Below, in pieces: positions 8,935 through 19,334 of a stretch of 64,000 bases of DNA (positions within the stretch are counted from its first letter, which is position 1; every line of letters begins with the position of its first letter). Both the position numbers and the translations under genes were made by a program. Below the pieces are notes generated by a model that saw only the letters and a program-made list of their open reading frames with translations, searched no databases and was not told where the DNA came from. Source of the stretch: Candidatus Berkiella cookevillensis (GTDB lineage Bacteria; Pseudomonadota; Gammaproteobacteria; Berkiellales; Berkiellaceae); contig NZ_LKHV02000001.1 in NCBI RefSeq assembly GCF_001431315.2, forward strand, positions 930,001-994,000, written 5' to 3'.

Positions 8935-9110
8935 TTAAAGATTATTTTGTGATTTGCCTCACCCTTGATTTTAAAGGCATTTTAAATAATTTTCCCCATC
9001 TTTTATTTTTTGTATTAAGCTTCAGTAAAACATAAAAATATTGTGATTTTGAGTTGTAATTTATATAGTGCAAACAGGATCAGTTAATATAAAAAAAGGA
9101 GTTTGGTACC

Positions 9111-11993
9111 GTGCTTAAAATGTTTAAAACTCAAAGAGTAGAGCCAAAAAAGGATCTTCTTGCACTATTAAGCTCCGACAAAAAAGAAAAATCTATTTTG
9201 AATGCATTGCTAAATACATTGAAAATAGATCCAAGTTTAATACAGAAAGAATATATTTTAAAAAGACATTTATTTCATATTATCGTGTTGAAAGATCTGG
9301 CAGTCGTGATGAAAGGAATGCTTGATAGCATATACAAACCACTGGCTTTTCAAGCAGATCGTAAAAAAGAAACGGTTATTCATTATGCAGTGAGAAAATT
9401 TGAAAGCTCTACAAAAATGTTGGATTTATTATTGGAATATTTACCTTCATTAATAGATATACCAAATAAGAGAGGACAAACAGCATTGCACTTGGCTGTT
9501 TCTGACGGGAAGGTAGCAGCGATAAAAACGCTTATTAGACACAATGCAGATCCAGATAGAAAAGATGAAAGTTCTAAAACTTCCAGAGATTATGCTGTTG
9601 ATCAACCTAAATTAATTGAGGCTTTGATATCGATTAATTTAAATAATCTACATTTTAACCAGCAATTCCCTGTACTTGATGGCGAGCATACTTCACGAGA
9701 AGCTGTGGTTCAACTCACAGAAAGATTCTCAATGTTACGGTTGGCATCTGAGAGTGATGATAGTTGGGATGATATCAGTTATCTATCATCTGAATCCTCA
9801 AGAACGCAGAGTGATGGTATACAGACACCTTCGTCCAGCAAAAATTCTGATAGAAGTGACGATTTGTCTAGTCCTACCCTGCTTGCAGGAGCATCAAACA
9901 GTTCAGAAAAAAGCGCAGAAGATACGCAAGAGGAAATTGTTTTTACACTTGCAGACTTAAGAGAGGGGCATGTTGATAAATTAAGACGATATTTAATATC
10001 TGGAGGAGATCCAGATAAAAATATTTTCTTGAGCCGCCCACTTATTATTCAAGCATTCATCCTTGCCGCATCATCAGAACATTCTGAAAATGCAAGCGCT
10101 TTAACAGAGCAGTTTTACTTATTATTAGAGTATGGCTTATTAGAAAATCAGAATAGCAAAATAAATTTTAAGGCTTTAGTGCGCGATCGACCAAACTGTT
10201 TGCCTATATTACAAGGAGGAATGAATCATTTGTCATGGCAATTACGAGCACAGGCATTGGCGCATCGTCATCAGTTATCTATCTATGGCTCACATTTAGA
10301 TAGAATATTGTATAGAAATGGATTGGGTCTTAGAATCCCCGATATATTTAGAGAATTAGACTATCATGAATTGTCTGAAATTTATGGAATTAAAGAAGAG
10401 ATAGTTGAGGTTTTTGACTTGCTATGTGCTTGTAAGGCAAATAAACAAGCAGCGCGTGTTTTTGATAAAACATTAATCTCTATTACTGCACAGGGTATTT
10501 TAAATACACTAAGTCCTATTGAAATACTGGATTGTTTGATTAAACTTTTTCCACATTTTGATGTTCAGCAACGCTTAACTGCCTGTATGATTGTAAAAGA
10601 ATTAATGCGAGATGATATTTTTAATATCATGGTATGTTCTGATGAGTTTTTCTTCGCGATAAAGAAATTCACCAATACTGTTAGAGATGTCTTTGCTGAT
10701 GGGGATGAGATTGCTGAAAAGCTATTGCAGATTTTTGATGAAAAGAAAAATATTTTTTACCATCGGGCGGCGAGTAATTATCGATGCTTGCAAGAATGTA
10801 TTTCAATACCAGGCTTGTCAGAAAAATTGATATCTGTGCAAATGATTATTAAAAATGGTATTGAAAGTGAAGGCGCGGAGCAAGAGAAGTGGCTTAAGTT
10901 TTTTGCTAATGAGATTAGAAAAATAACTATTCACTTTTATCAAGACTTAAGAGTATCAGAATTTTATAATCTTGCATGGAAAAAAAATCAATCAAATGAA
11001 GCATATTCTAGTATTAACAAGGAGATACAGCTGTACAATATGCTTTCAAATTTTATTGTGGATGAAATATTAGTATGTCCTCCGATAGATATTCCACGCG
11101 CACTTAGTTTTTTCATTCTTGTTGCAAGAGAACTATGCTGTTCTGCTGATACTACAGGGCCAGATATGAATGGCCTATCTAAAATTGTTGGGGCACTTTT
11201 AAAAAATCCTATTTCTAGAATGAATTCAATGCTATCTCAATTGCCATGTGAAATTAATAGTATATTGCGACAAATACAAATATTAAGTGGTGCTGAATCT
11301 AATTATAAGTGGCAGCGAGAAGTTACTAATAATTTTCAAACGACCTTTATGTTTACTGGGATGATAACTAAAGATATTGTAATGTGTTTTGAAGGAAATG
11401 AAACTAATCCATTAGCACTTGCTGAAACATTGGGGGCAATATTTAGAAAAATATTAGAGATTCAATCTCAATTGCATTATAAGCCAGTTTTTTTTAAAAC
11501 AGATCTAATTCAACATTTATTAAAAAATTATGCAAATATTGATGAGGATGATATTGCAACAAAGCAGTATGCTGCGTCTTGTCGCGCAGTCGCTCCAGCC
11601 AGCGAGATGCCGTTGGATTTAGATGAGATTGATAATCTTGTAAAGTTATTTAATATCTTGTCTGAATTTACAAAAACAGAAACAATACCTCATGAGATTT
11701 GCTTTAAGAAAAAAATTTTTACCATTGGATCTATGATTCAACCTTTACTAGAATTATTCACAGAGTTAAATGCTAAAGAAGCATCTTTTATAGAACAAAA
11801 ACACAATGCAAAAAAAATGCATACACACCTAGAAGATTTATTTGCGCTAACAAAAGATAAATATTTTATTACGCAAAATCCTCTTGTATTTACAAGACTG
11901 TATTCTCAACATCGTTCTCAGCCTGCGCTAAATGTAAGCTTTGAAACGGTTGCCATAGAGAGAAGAGAAAGAGAGCGTATCAATTTTAAATAA
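9111..11993 (+). CDS. Ankyrin-repeat protein with C-terminal RasGEF (Cdc25)-like domain
   Basis: 960 residues. GTG at 9111 is preferred because AAGGAG lies 9 nt upstream; ATG 9120 is too far. Residues about 75-165 form ankyrin repeats (NKRGQTALHLAV, DGKVAAIKTLIRHNADPDRKD). A Ser/Asp-rich linker covers about 215-275, and another ankyrin-like unit follows. From about 603 the order of conserved patterns fits the Cdc25 catalytic domain: ITIHFYQDLRVSEFYNLAW, then YNMLSNFIVDEIL, then the segment starting at Pro657 with NGLSKIVGALLKNPISRM, then FTGMITKDIVMCFEGN at about 748-763. A region near 455-560 may be the matching REM domain. Predicted role: a host small-GTPase exchange factor secreted into the host cell. 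RasGEF effectors exist in Legionella; the assignment here is by eye. Confidence 0.7.
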   Translation: MLKMFKTQRVEPKKDLLALLSSDKKEKSILNALLNTLKIDPSLIQKEYILKRHLFHIIVLKDLAVVMKGMLDSIYKPLAFQADRKKETVIHYAVRKFESSTKMLDLLLEYLPSLIDIPNKRGQTALHLAVSDGKVAAIKTLIRHNADPDRKDESSKTSRDYAVDQPKLIEALISINLNNLHFNQQFPVLDGEHTSREAVVQLTERFSMLRLASESDDSWDDISYLSSESSRTQSDGIQTPSSSKNSDRSDDLSSPTLLAGASNSSEKSAEDTQEEIVFTLADLREGHVDKLRRYLISGGDPDKNIFLSRPLIIQAFILAASSEHSENASALTEQFYLLLEYGLLENQNSKINFKALVRDRPNCLPILQGGMNHLSWQLRAQALAHRHQLSIYGSHLDRILYRNGLGLRIPDIFRELDYHELSEIYGIKEEIVEVFDLLCACKANKQAARVFDKTLISITAQGILNTLSPIEILDCLIKLFPHFDVQQRLTACMIVKELMRDDIFNIMVCSDEFFFAIKKFTNTVRDVFADGDEIAEKLLQIFDEKKNIFYHRAASNYRCLQECISIPGLSEKLISVQMIIKNGIESEGAEQEKWLKFFANEIRKITIHFYQDLRVSEFYNLAWKKNQSNEAYSSINKEIQLYNMLSNFIVDEILVCPPIDIPRALSFFILVARELCCSADTTGPDMNGLSKIVGALLKNPISRMNSMLSQLPCEINSILRQIQILSGAESNYKWQREVTNNFQTTFMFTGMITKDIVMCFEGNETNPLALAETLGAIFRKILEIQSQLHYKPVFFKTDLIQHLLKNYANIDEDDIATKQYAASCRAVAPASEMPLDLDEIDNLVKLFNILSEFTKTETIPHEICFKKKIFTIGSMIQPLLELFTELNAKEASFIEQKHNAKKMHTHLEDLFALTKDKYFITQNPLVFTRLYSQHRSQPALNVSFETVAIERRERERINFK

Positions 11994-12005
11994 TTTTAAA
12001 ATAAT

Positions 12006-12025
12006 GCAGCGGCAATAGCCGCTGC
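12006..12025. terminator. Bidirectional hairpin between convergent genes
   Basis: Perfect 8-bp stem GCAGCGGC/GCCGCTGC with a 4-nt loop, between the ankyrin gene (+) and the symporter (-). T-rich sequence follows on the minus strand. Confidence 0.7.
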
Positions 12026-12030
12026 TGAAA

Positions 12031-13455
12031 TTAGATAGGTGTTTTTGTTATTTTAAAATATTTGTCTGCTAGGCTCAGGAGAAACTGTTCGTAGATCATG
12101 GTTTCATAGCGAACAACCTTTATAAGACCAATAACACCAATGAGATTAGGTATACACATGAGTCCATTGGCAATATCTGCAAAGGCCCAAATTAAATGTA
12201 AATTTGCAGCAGCCCCTACAATGATCAGAGAAAGATAGACGAGTCTGTAGCTACTAATCGATTTTGCGCCTAGTAAAAATTCTATACATTTTTCGCCATA
12301 ATAAGCCCATGCAATGAGGGTTGTGAAGCCAAATAAGACTAAGCATCCCAACACAATGTAGGGCGCACCTGGTAAGTTTTGACTAAAGGCCGCAATAGTA
12401 AGTGGCGCGCCGGTAATTAAAATGCCTGCGCTGTCTACCAGCCCTAAAGAATCTGTAACAGCTAACACCAATCCCGTCATTGTACAAATGATAAGAGAAG
12501 CAACAAACACGCCTGCCATGGCTAACATGCCTTGTAATGCAGCGTAGGGTGTTTTAGCATTTGCAGCAGCAATAGGGCTACTACCTAAACCTGCTTCATT
12601 CGAAAATACAGCGCGAGCTGATCCCATTTGCATCGCAACGAGTAAGGAAGATCCAACAAATCCACCCAAAGGCGCTTGACCTGTGAAAGCACTCGTAATG
12701 ATAAGTTGTAAGCTGGGTAATATGTTTTGCCAATTGACGGTTAAAATAGCAAGGCTTGCTGCTACATAGAGTATTGTCATGAGCGGCACCATGACACTTG
12801 CTATTTGACCAATTTTTCGAACACCGCCTAAGACCACAAGAGCAGCAATCAATGCCATGATAATGCCGGTTATCCAAGGCGAAATAGAGAACAGTGTGTC
12901 AATAGCACCTGCTGTTGAATTGGATTGTACTGTCGCTCCAATTCCAAAAGCAGCGATCGCGCCAAATAGTGCAAATGCTTTTGCTAAAAGTGGCTGTTTT
13001 AAACCATCTCTTAAAGCATACATGGGACCACCTGACATTTGGCCTTTTTCATTTTGAACGCGGTATTTTATGGCGAGCACATTTTCTGAATAGGCGATGA
13101 TCATGCCAAAGATACTGGTAACCCACAACCAAAAGATAGCCCCATAACCACCAATACTGATAGCAATTGCTACACCGGCAATGCTGCCAGTCCCGATGGA
13201 TCCCGCGAGCGCGGTCATAATAGATTGAAAAGGGGAGAGATCGCCCGAACTCTCAGGATTCAATTTGTGTTTCTGTGGGAAAAAGAGCAAGTGTAAGCTA
13301 TGGAACAGATAACGAAATTGAAGTCCTTTAAGAGATATTGTTAAGTAGATCCCCATTGCAGCAATAAGACCAATCAAAAAGCTGCCCCATAAGAGATGCC
13401 TCATTTCAAACAGAATTGCTTCCAAATGATTCACTTGCGCTCCATTCTGAGTCAA
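12031..13455 (-). CDS. Sodium:alanine symporter family (AGCS) transporter
   Basis: 474 residues with about 10-11 membrane helices. Family hallmarks are the N-terminal region ALAGSIGTGSIAGVA, the GGPMYAL segment and EAGLGSSPIAAANAKT. It takes up alanine or glycine with Na+ across the inner membrane. Amino acids are the main carbon source of Legionellales, which suits several amino-acid transporters in this window. The start is uncertain; a start a few codons downstream is possible. Confidence 0.92.
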   Translation of the reverse strand: MTQNGAQVNHLEAILFEMRHLLWGSFLIGLIAAMGIYLTISLKGLQFRYLFHSLHLLFFPQKHKLNPESSGDLSPFQSIMTALAGSIGTGSIAGVAIAISIGGYGAIFWLWVTSIFGMIIAYSENVLAIKYRVQNEKGQMSGGPMYALRDGLKQPLLAKAFALFGAIAAFGIGATVQSNSTAGAIDTLFSISPWITGIIMALIAALVVLGGVRKIGQIASVMVPLMTILYVAASLAILTVNWQNILPSLQLIITSAFTGQAPLGGFVGSSLLVAMQMGSARAVFSNEAGLGSSPIAAANAKTPYAALQGMLAMAGVFVASLIICTMTGLVLAVTDSLGLVDSAGILITGAPLTIAAFSQNLPGAPYIVLGCLVLFGFTTLIAWAYYGEKCIEFLLGAKSISSYRLVYLSLIIVGAAANLHLIWAFADIANGLMCIPNLIGVIGLIKVVRYETMIYEQFLLSLADKYFKITKTPI

Positions 13456-13802
13456 TAACTAAAGTAGCCTATTATCTCTGACCAATTTAGAAAGCCAAAT
13501 ATTTGATTGTAGAATACAGGTTGCCAATAGACAAGATTCATACATCAGATGCTATACGGTTATACCATAATATAGAATGATTGACTTAGCACTACTCAAA
13601 ACCGAAGTTTAGCAGCTTTTAGAGAGATACCTATGGTGCTTTTCAAACTTATAAAGTTTCTTCAGCCATATGAGTAGTCCATTTATTCAAAAGAGCTTTG
13701 AAAGAAAATAAATATAATTGTTTGATTTGCATAGAAATTTTATAGGGAACCTTAGTCTATTCAATACAATCAAATTTATTATTAAAAATGGTATCGTAAA
13801 TA
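13456..13802. other. 347-bp gene-free stretch with a weak inverted repeat
   Basis: Contains ACTACTCA near 13592 and its complement TGAGTAGT near 13670, enclosing about 80 bp. The left flank TCAAAACCGAAG also occurs next to the element inside rnpB. Otherwise AT-rich with no gene; possibly a decayed palindromic element. Confidence 0.3.
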
Positions 13803-14594
13803 ATGGCTAATATTCTTTTTGTATCACTTGGCTCAGGATTTGAGCCAAATTTTGAGGGTAACATGGGGTTTGTGAAACAATATAGTCAGCAGAATCATCA
13901 TGTGCAAATTATCAGTGTTGATATTGAGTCAGTAAATATGCAGGCAGAAAGAAAAGAAGGCGAGGCTTATGCATTAAAACGCGTACAATATACACTTCAG
14001 CAAAACAATCCTGCTTCTTACACTGCCTTTATTCATGAACAGATCTCTGATTTAAGCGACTATGCTCAAGTGATTATCTGCGATAGCATACATTTTCTTC
14101 AGAAAACATATGGAAATGAATTAATGGCGGCAATTAAAATAAAAAATCCAGAAATGAATGTTACAGTCTTTGATTATACATCCTTTTCGATGCAGAATGC
14201 TTTTTTTAGAGGGCATGATTTACTATCTGAAAACAAGAACTTTAATTTTGATGAATTTATAAGTGAATATAGGACTAGAATAATTGATTTATTTAAGTCT
14301 CAGACAAATGGAGATAAAATAGTTACAAATATTGAAAGAGCATGTAAAAAAATTGATTTTAGTAAACGTTTTGGCACATTTTTTGACATGTTTTCTCTCA
14401 TTGCAAATAGTAATCTGCATCTCAAGGCTTCTGTGATTGTATTTAACGAGGATGGCCAAGAAGTATCTGTGCCACCTTTTAAACAACTGAAAAATTACTT
14501 AAATAGTTTTATTTCAAGTCACATAACAATTGAGTTAATTGAACCACAAATAACACTTGAAAAACAACCGATTTCTACGCGTTTTCGACCTTAA
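13803..14594 (+). CDS. Hypothetical protein, Rossmann-like N-terminus
   Basis: 263 residues; family not recognised. It begins with a beta-strand/loop pattern (ANILFVSLGSGFEPN) followed by alternating hydrophobic strands (VQIISVDIES, AQVIICDSIH, MNVTVFDY), suggesting an alpha/beta fold. No signal peptide or membrane helix. It stands alone between long spacers with no operon partner, a pattern common for secreted effectors in this kind of genome; function unknown. Confidence 0.6.
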   Translation: MANILFVSLGSGFEPNFEGNMGFVKQYSQQNHHVQIISVDIESVNMQAERKEGEAYALKRVQYTLQQNNPASYTAFIHEQISDLSDYAQVIICDSIHFLQKTYGNELMAAIKIKNPEMNVTVFDYTSFSMQNAFFRGHDLLSENKNFNFDEFISEYRTRIIDLFKSQTNGDKIVTNIERACKKIDFSKRFGTFFDMFSLIANSNLHLKASVIVFNEDGQEVSVPPFKQLKNYLNSFISSHITIELIEPQITLEKQPISTRFRP

Positions 14595-14777
14595 ATTAAG
14601 AAATTAATAGTATGTATTTCTAAATAGCCTATCTAGTATAGTCATAATAATTTCCTGATTTATATATGAGAGTCTCCAATCACTCATTTGGCAGTAGCTT
14701 GTTTCCAGTGAATAGAGTTTTAACATATTCATGCGTATTTTAATCGGTTGTATGAGTAAGTTCTTTTTTATTGATTC

Positions 14778-16013
14778 TTATTCGTATTCTTGCATGATTT
14801 CTTGCAGCGTTTTATTTTGTGTATTTGCCATTTGAACCCATTGTCCTACGGTGTGATGCGCATCTCGGAATGCCATACCTTTTAATACAAGTTTTTCTAG
14901 AATATTGGTTGCATTCATGAAGCTTTTGTCTACACGGTTTTCCATTTGCTTGGTATTAAACTGCAAGCTATTCAAAAAAAGAGGCATAATCTCAAGGCAC
15001 GCTATTAAGGTTTTAATGGTGTCAAACACAATTTCTTTGTCTTCTTGCATGTCTTTATTGTAGGCAAGAGGCAGTGCTTTCATTACTGTTAAAATGGCCA
15101 TTAAATGTCCAAAGATACGACCGCTTTTGCCTCGTACCAATTCTAATACATCGGGATTTTTCTTCTGTGGCATGAGAGAAGATCCAGTTGCAAAGGCATC
15201 ATCTAGGGCAACAAAATTAAATTCTTGTGTAGACCATATGATCAAGTCCTCAGATAGGCGAGATAAATGAACCATAAGAATTGAGGCAAAACTGCACAAT
15301 TCAATCACATAATCTCTATCGCTTACTGCATCCAGTGCATTTTCTACAATGTTATCAAAGCCAAGCGTTTGAGCAACCCATATTCTGTCAAGTGGTAAGC
15401 TGCTACCTGCGAGTGCGCCTGCACCCAAGGGTGATAGATTCATGCGCTTAAACCAATCTTGTATTCTTGTTGCATCACGTTGAAACATTGCTTGATAGGC
15501 TGAAAAATATTGGCCTAGAAAGATAGGTTGTGCTTCTTGTAAATGCGTGTACCCAGGCATAATATGTGTGGCATGTTGGATTGATAAATCTTTAAGTGTC
15601 TGTAATAACGCTGCTAACAAATTCTGAATAATTGTTACATTTTCTCTGCAATATAGTTTTAGATCTAATGTCACTTGATCATTGCGACTGCGTCCGGTAT
15701 GTAATTTCTTTCCAATCACACCAATTTTTTGTACTAATAGATGTTCTATTAGCATGTGGATATCTTCGCAAGCAGTATCCATTACATGCAGACCTTGTTG
15801 TAGTTCGCTTTGTATTTGTTCTAATCCTGCACAGATTAATTCTGCTTCATCAAAGCTAATCAGCTTTTGGCGTGCAAGCATGTGTGTATGCGCAATGCTT
15901 CCTTGAATATCATGCTTAAACAAGGCATGGTCAAAAGGCAATGAAGCATTAAATTTCTCGACGCGCGGGTCGAGCGCTTTTTGAAATCTTCCTCCCCAAG
16001 CTTTAGTTTTCAT
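14778..16013 (-). CDS. argH: Argininosuccinate lyase, short C-terminus
   Basis: 411 residues from [10 protein letters not shown], which is where the family begins; the frame is open further upstream but inside argG. It splits argininosuccinate into arginine and fumarate. The fumarase/aspartase signature [12 protein letters not shown] is intact, as are TGRSRNDQ and [10 protein letters not shown]. The protein stops after AHHTVGQWV..., about 40-50 residues earlier than most ArgH, and I find no continuation in the other frames, so the short form may be genuine for the lineage. It overlaps argG by 11 nt and is last in the five-gene arginine operon. Confidence 0.93.
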   Translation of the reverse strand: MKTKAWGGRFQKALDPRVEKFNASLPFDHALFKHDIQGSIAHTHMLARQKLISFDEAELICAGLEQIQSELQQGLHVMDTACEDIHMLIEHLLVQKIGVIGKKLHTGRSRNDQVTLDLKLYCRENVTIIQNLLAALLQTLKDLSIQHATHIMPGYTHLQEAQPIFLGQYFSAYQAMFQRDATRIQDWFKRMNLSPLGAGALAGSSLPLDRIWVAQTLGFDNIVENALDAVSDRDYVIELCSFASILMVHLSRLSEDLIIWSTQEFNFVALDDAFATGSSLMPQKKNPDVLELVRGKSGRIFGHLMAILTVMKALPLAYNKDMQEDKEIVFDTIKTLIACLEIMPLFLNSLQFNTKQMENRVDKSFMNATNILEKLVLKGMAFRDAHHTVGQWVQMANTQNKTLQEIMQEYE

Positions 16014-17226
16014 ATTTGACCTCTTGCGCATGAACTTGACCATATACTTTAGCAGATAGAGAAAATAAATTAATGAAGCCTTCAGCATCTTTCTGATTGT
16101 AAACAGTGTCGGCTTCAAAAGTAGCCAAGCCAGCGTGGTGTAAGCTATAAGGGGATGTCATACTACAAAAAATAATGTTGCCTTTGAAGAGTTGTAGCTT
16201 GACGGTACCTGTAACATGCTGTTGTGTTATATCAATCAAAGCATCTAGCGCTTCTTTTGCTTGAGAAAACCATCTGCCTTCATAGACAATGTTGGCATAA
16301 TTTTGTTTTAAGCTTTGTTTGAGATGTAGAGTGTATTTATCTAAACATAAGCTTTCAAGAAACTGATGTGCTTTATATAGCACTGTTCCGCCAGGTGTTT
16401 CGTATACGCCTCTGATTTTCATTCCGACCAATCTATTTTCAATCATATCAATCACTCCAATGCCATGCATACCTGCTTTTTGATTCAACAAGTTGAGAAG
16501 TGTGACAGGATCCATGGATGCACCATTAATAGCAACAGGAATGCCTTGTTCAAAATCAATATTAATTTCTTCACTATGTTCTGGTGTTTGTTTGAGTGTA
16601 TTGGTAATTAATAGAAGGTTATCTGGCTTTGGCTGCGCTGGATCTTCCAATATACCGCCTTCATGTGAAATATACCAAAGGTTGGCATCTCTGGAATAAG
16701 GGGCTTTAGGTGTGATAGGAATATCTATTTGATGCTTTTGGGCATACAAAATAGCATCTTGTCTTGAACTAATATTCCAGATTCTCCACGGTGCAATGAT
16801 ATGAAGGTGTGGTACAAGTGCTTTGAGTGTGTATTCAAAGCGCACTTGATCATTGCCTTTACCTGTTGCGCCATGAGCAATCGCGTCAGCTTGTTCCATA
16901 CAAGAAATTTCAGCTAGCTTTTGTGCAATGAGTGGTCTGGAGATGGTGCCAAGACTATATTGATCTTCATACAGTGCACCCGCTTTTACCAGCCTCCACA
17001 AATATTGTGTCACAAATTCATGCTGTACATTGATAAGATAAGCTTTAGATGCACCACTTTTTATGGCTTTTGTTTTAATAGCTACGAGATCTTCATTTTG
17101 CCCCAGATCACAAATAACAGCAATGATTTCTGCTTGCTGATAATGTTCCTTGAGCCAAGGAATCATAATAGAGGTGTCTAAGCCGCCAGAATAAGCAAGC
17201 ACGATTTTTCTTATTTCAGTGTTCAC
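16003..17226 (-). CDS. argG: Argininosuccinate synthase
   Basis: 407 residues. It joins citrulline and aspartate with ATP in the cytosol. The N-terminal pyrophosphatase loop AYSGGLDTS is intact, as are [13 protein letters not shown] and [14 protein letters not shown]. It starts 9 nt after the transporter ATPase gene and runs 11 nt into argH. Since only argG and argH of the pathway are present here, the operon can make arginine from citrulline, perhaps imported by the transporter encoded with it (inference). Confidence 0.97.
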   Translation of the reverse strand: MNTEIRKIVLAYSGGLDTSIMIPWLKEHYQQAEIIAVICDLGQNEDLVAIKTKAIKSGASKAYLINVQHEFVTQYLWRLVKAGALYEDQYSLGTISRPLIAQKLAEISCMEQADAIAHGATGKGNDQVRFEYTLKALVPHLHIIAPWRIWNISSRQDAILYAQKHQIDIPITPKAPYSRDANLWYISHEGGILEDPAQPKPDNLLLITNTLKQTPEHSEEINIDFEQGIPVAINGASMDPVTLLNLLNQKAGMHGIGVIDMIENRLVGMKIRGVYETPGGTVLYKAHQFLESLCLDKYTLHLKQSLKQNYANIVYEGRWFSQAKEALDALIDITQQHVTGTVKLQLFKGNIIFCSMTSPYSLHHAGLATFEADTVYNQKDAEGFINLFSLSAKVYGQVHAQEVKYEN

Positions 17227-17235
17227 GTTATTACC

Positions 17236-17898
17236 TTAATAATAGGATTGTAAATTTTTAATTGGATTTATGAGTTTTTTTGGCTCAATATCTGCCAGGA
17301 TCAAACCATCTTTTAGAAGAAGAATTCTATCGGCTAATTCGGTCAAAAAATTTAAATCATGAGAGGCGATGATCATACTGACTCCCATTGCATGAATATT
17401 GTTGAGTAATCCGATAACATCACGAATAGAAGAGATATCTAAACCAGAAGTAGGTTCGTCGCATAATAAGAGCTTAGGCTGCATCATTAAACATCTTGCT
17501 AAAGCAACGCGTTGTTTCTGTCCACCTGAAAGCTGATGAGGAAAATAATCAGCTTTTTCTTTTATACCTAAAATTTCTAGTAGGTCGAGAGATCTTTTTT
17601 GATGCAGCATAGGATCGATCGCTTTATTTCCTACTGTGGGGGCATAGCTTAAATTACTCAGTACTGTCATATGTGGAAAGAGTTGAAAATCTTGAAACAT
17701 AAAGCCGGTTTTTTCTGGGCATGTTATATCGCCGGAATCCAAAACTTCCAATTGCTGAATGCTGCGAAGCAATGTGGATTTTCCTCCACCTGAAGGTCCT
17801 GCAAGACCTATAATGCTGTTGGTATTCATTTGAAGATTAATATTCTTTAGTACAGCATGTGTGCCAAAATGCTTAGAGGCATTATGAATGCTTAACAT
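17236..17898 (-). CDS. Polar amino-acid ABC transporter, ATP-binding protein
   Basis: 220 residues from ATG 17898, chosen because AAAGGAG sits 7 nt upstream; the longer frame to 17973 lacks this. Walker A GPSGGGKST, Q-loop FQDFQLFPHMTV, signature LSGGQKQRVALARC, Walker B LLLCDEPTSG and switch His in IIASHD are all present. It powers uptake as the GlnQ/ArtP-like subunit. It overlaps the permease gene by 17 nt and precedes argG by 9 nt. Arginine or citrulline is the likely substrate from context. Confidence 0.92.
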   Translation of the reverse strand: MLSIHNASKHFGTHAVLKNINLQMNTNSIIGLAGPSGGGKSTLLRSIQQLEVLDSGDITCPEKTGFMFQDFQLFPHMTVLSNLSYAPTVGNKAIDPMLHQKRSLDLLEILGIKEKADYFPHQLSGGQKQRVALARCLMMQPKLLLCDEPTSGLDISSIRDVIGLLNNIHAMGVSMIIASHDLNFLTELADRILLLKDGLILADIEPKKLINPIKNLQSYY

Positions 17899-18529
17899 GG
17901 TAGCTCCTTTCTTCAAATTTTTTAGATACATATTCAATGAGTAAGATGAGTCCATAGTAGTAGCAAGCAGCAATGCACATAGGCATAAAATAAGTGAATT
18001 GCTCTGCGGCTAATGATTGTGCTCTGCGCATCAGATCCATGCCTCCAATAGTGGAAATAAGCGCTGTCTCTTTTAAAAGCGTAATACTCTGATTGATCAT
18101 TGCGGGAAAAATATTTCTAAATACTTGAGGTAGAATAATATCTTTCCACATATAAAAGCTTGGGATTTGTAAGGTTTTGCTGGCTTCAAATTGCCCCGCA
18201 GGTAAACTTTCTATACCTGAGCGCAATATTTCTGCAATATAAGCAGAGCTGTTAACACCAAAGCTTAATATACCGGCAGATACAATGCTTAATTTAAATC
18301 CTGTAAGTGTGGGCACAGAAAAATAAATGAAGCTTAACTGTAAGATAACGGGTGTGCCCCTTATAATAGAAATATAATGTTTTATTATTGATAAACATAT
18401 GTTTTTGTATCTGAGTATCGCAATGAAAGTACCCATGGTTAGCCCTAGCAAAACACTACCCAGCAAAATTTTTAGTGTTATATAAATACCTGCGCCAATA
18501 AATAATATATTTTGAATGCCGTCGATCAT
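17882..18529 (-). CDS. Polar amino-acid ABC transporter, permease
   Basis: 215 residues from MIDGIQ. ATG 18529 forms a 4-nt ATGA overlap with the stop of the binding-protein gene, better than ATG 18550. About five membrane helices. The EAA-type loop (FEASKTLQIPSFYMWKDIILPQVFRNIFPAMINQ) is characteristic of the HisM/GlnP family. A single permease gene implies a homodimer. Confidence 0.92.
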   Translation of the reverse strand: MIDGIQNILFIGAGIYITLKILLGSVLLGLTMGTFIAILRYKNICLSIIKHYISIIRGTPVILQLSFIYFSVPTLTGFKLSIVSAGILSFGVNSSAYIAEILRSGIESLPAGQFEASKTLQIPSFYMWKDIILPQVFRNIFPAMINQSITLLKETALISTIGGMDLMRRAQSLAAEQFTYFMPMCIAACYYYGLILLIEYVSKKFEERSYHVKHS

Positions 18530-19266
18530 TTTGTTGTATCGCCTAACCATTTTGTTTGCAGTTTTTCTAATTGCCCATTTGTGCTTAAGATTTCTAGCGC
18601 ATAATTGATATCTGCTGTTAAAGTAGAATGTTTCTTGAGCGCAATCCCAAAACCATCCTCAGACTTTGCAATCGTTGTATAAGACAAGCCAGGATTTTTT
18701 TCGCTAAAGATTTTTGCTTGTGCACCATCCATGACAACCGCATCAATATGTCCTGCTTTAAGTGCTTCAATGGCTTGAGTATTATTGTCAGTTGTTATTA
18801 TTTTTTCTTTTAGATTCTGTTTTTTAAGCCAAATTTCCATGGTAGTGCCCAGTTGGCAGGCAATCTTTTTTTGAAAAAGCATTTCGGTATTTTGAATAGG
18901 CGTCTTTTTTCTAAAGACTGCACTCATACTTTCAAAATAATAAGGCTGTGAGAAATCAAAGATTTTTTGGCGATCTTGGGTGATGGTAATAGTGGAAATA
19001 GCTGCATCTACATGTCCGTACGCTAATGCAGGTAAAATACTACTGAATTGCATGTTCTCAAACTGAGCTTCTTTGCCGAGTATTTGAGCTATCATTTGGG
19101 CGACTTCTATGTCGTAACCTTTTAATTTACCTTGTTCCATATATTCAAAAGGTGGATATTCTCCCGAAGTGGCAAATAACAGTGTTTTTGCCGTATTTTC
19201 TCCATTTTTACAGCCAAATAATGAAATTGTCGAAAGAAGCAGCCCATATAATATATTGTTCTTCAT
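18526..19266 (-). CDS. Polar amino-acid ABC transporter, substrate-binding lipoprotein
   Basis: 246 residues. Lipoprotein signal with a lipobox ending LFGC (Cys19), so it is anchored in the periplasm. SGEYPPFEYMEQGKLKGYDIEVAQ and DFSQPYY are hallmarks of solute-binding family 3 (ArtJ/HisJ/GlnH). First gene of the arginine operon, directly behind a promoter and ARG box, which suggests arginine, citrulline or ornithine as ligand. Confidence 0.9.
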   Translation of the reverse strand: MKNNILYGLLLSTISLFGCKNGENTAKTLLFATSGEYPPFEYMEQGKLKGYDIEVAQMIAQILGKEAQFENMQFSSILPALAYGHVDAAISTITITQDRQKIFDFSQPYYFESMSAVFRKKTPIQNTEMLFQKKIACQLGTTMEIWLKKQNLKEKIITTDNNTQAIEALKAGHIDAVVMDGAQAKIFSEKNPGLSYTTIAKSEDGFGIALKKHSTLTADINYALEILSTNGQLEKLQTKWLGDTTK

Positions 19267-19300
19267 GATGAGTATGTATTCATAAAATATTCATTTTTTG

Positions 19301-19329
19301 ATTTTATGGAGTAAGACTTGCTTTGTCAA
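19301..19329 (-). promoter_or_regulatory. Promoter of the arginine transport/synthesis operon
   Basis: On the minus strand: perfect TTGACA (19329-19324), 17-bp spacer, TAAAAT (19306-19301). Predicted start near 19294. Direct half-sites TATTCAT (about 19279-19293) lie just downstream, between it and the start codon. Confidence 0.75.
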
Positions 19330-19334
19330 CTCAT

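Noticed and set aside
16014-16118. Longer argH start
   Set aside because: The extension is within argG and unlike any Arg[11 protein letters not shown] is the family start.
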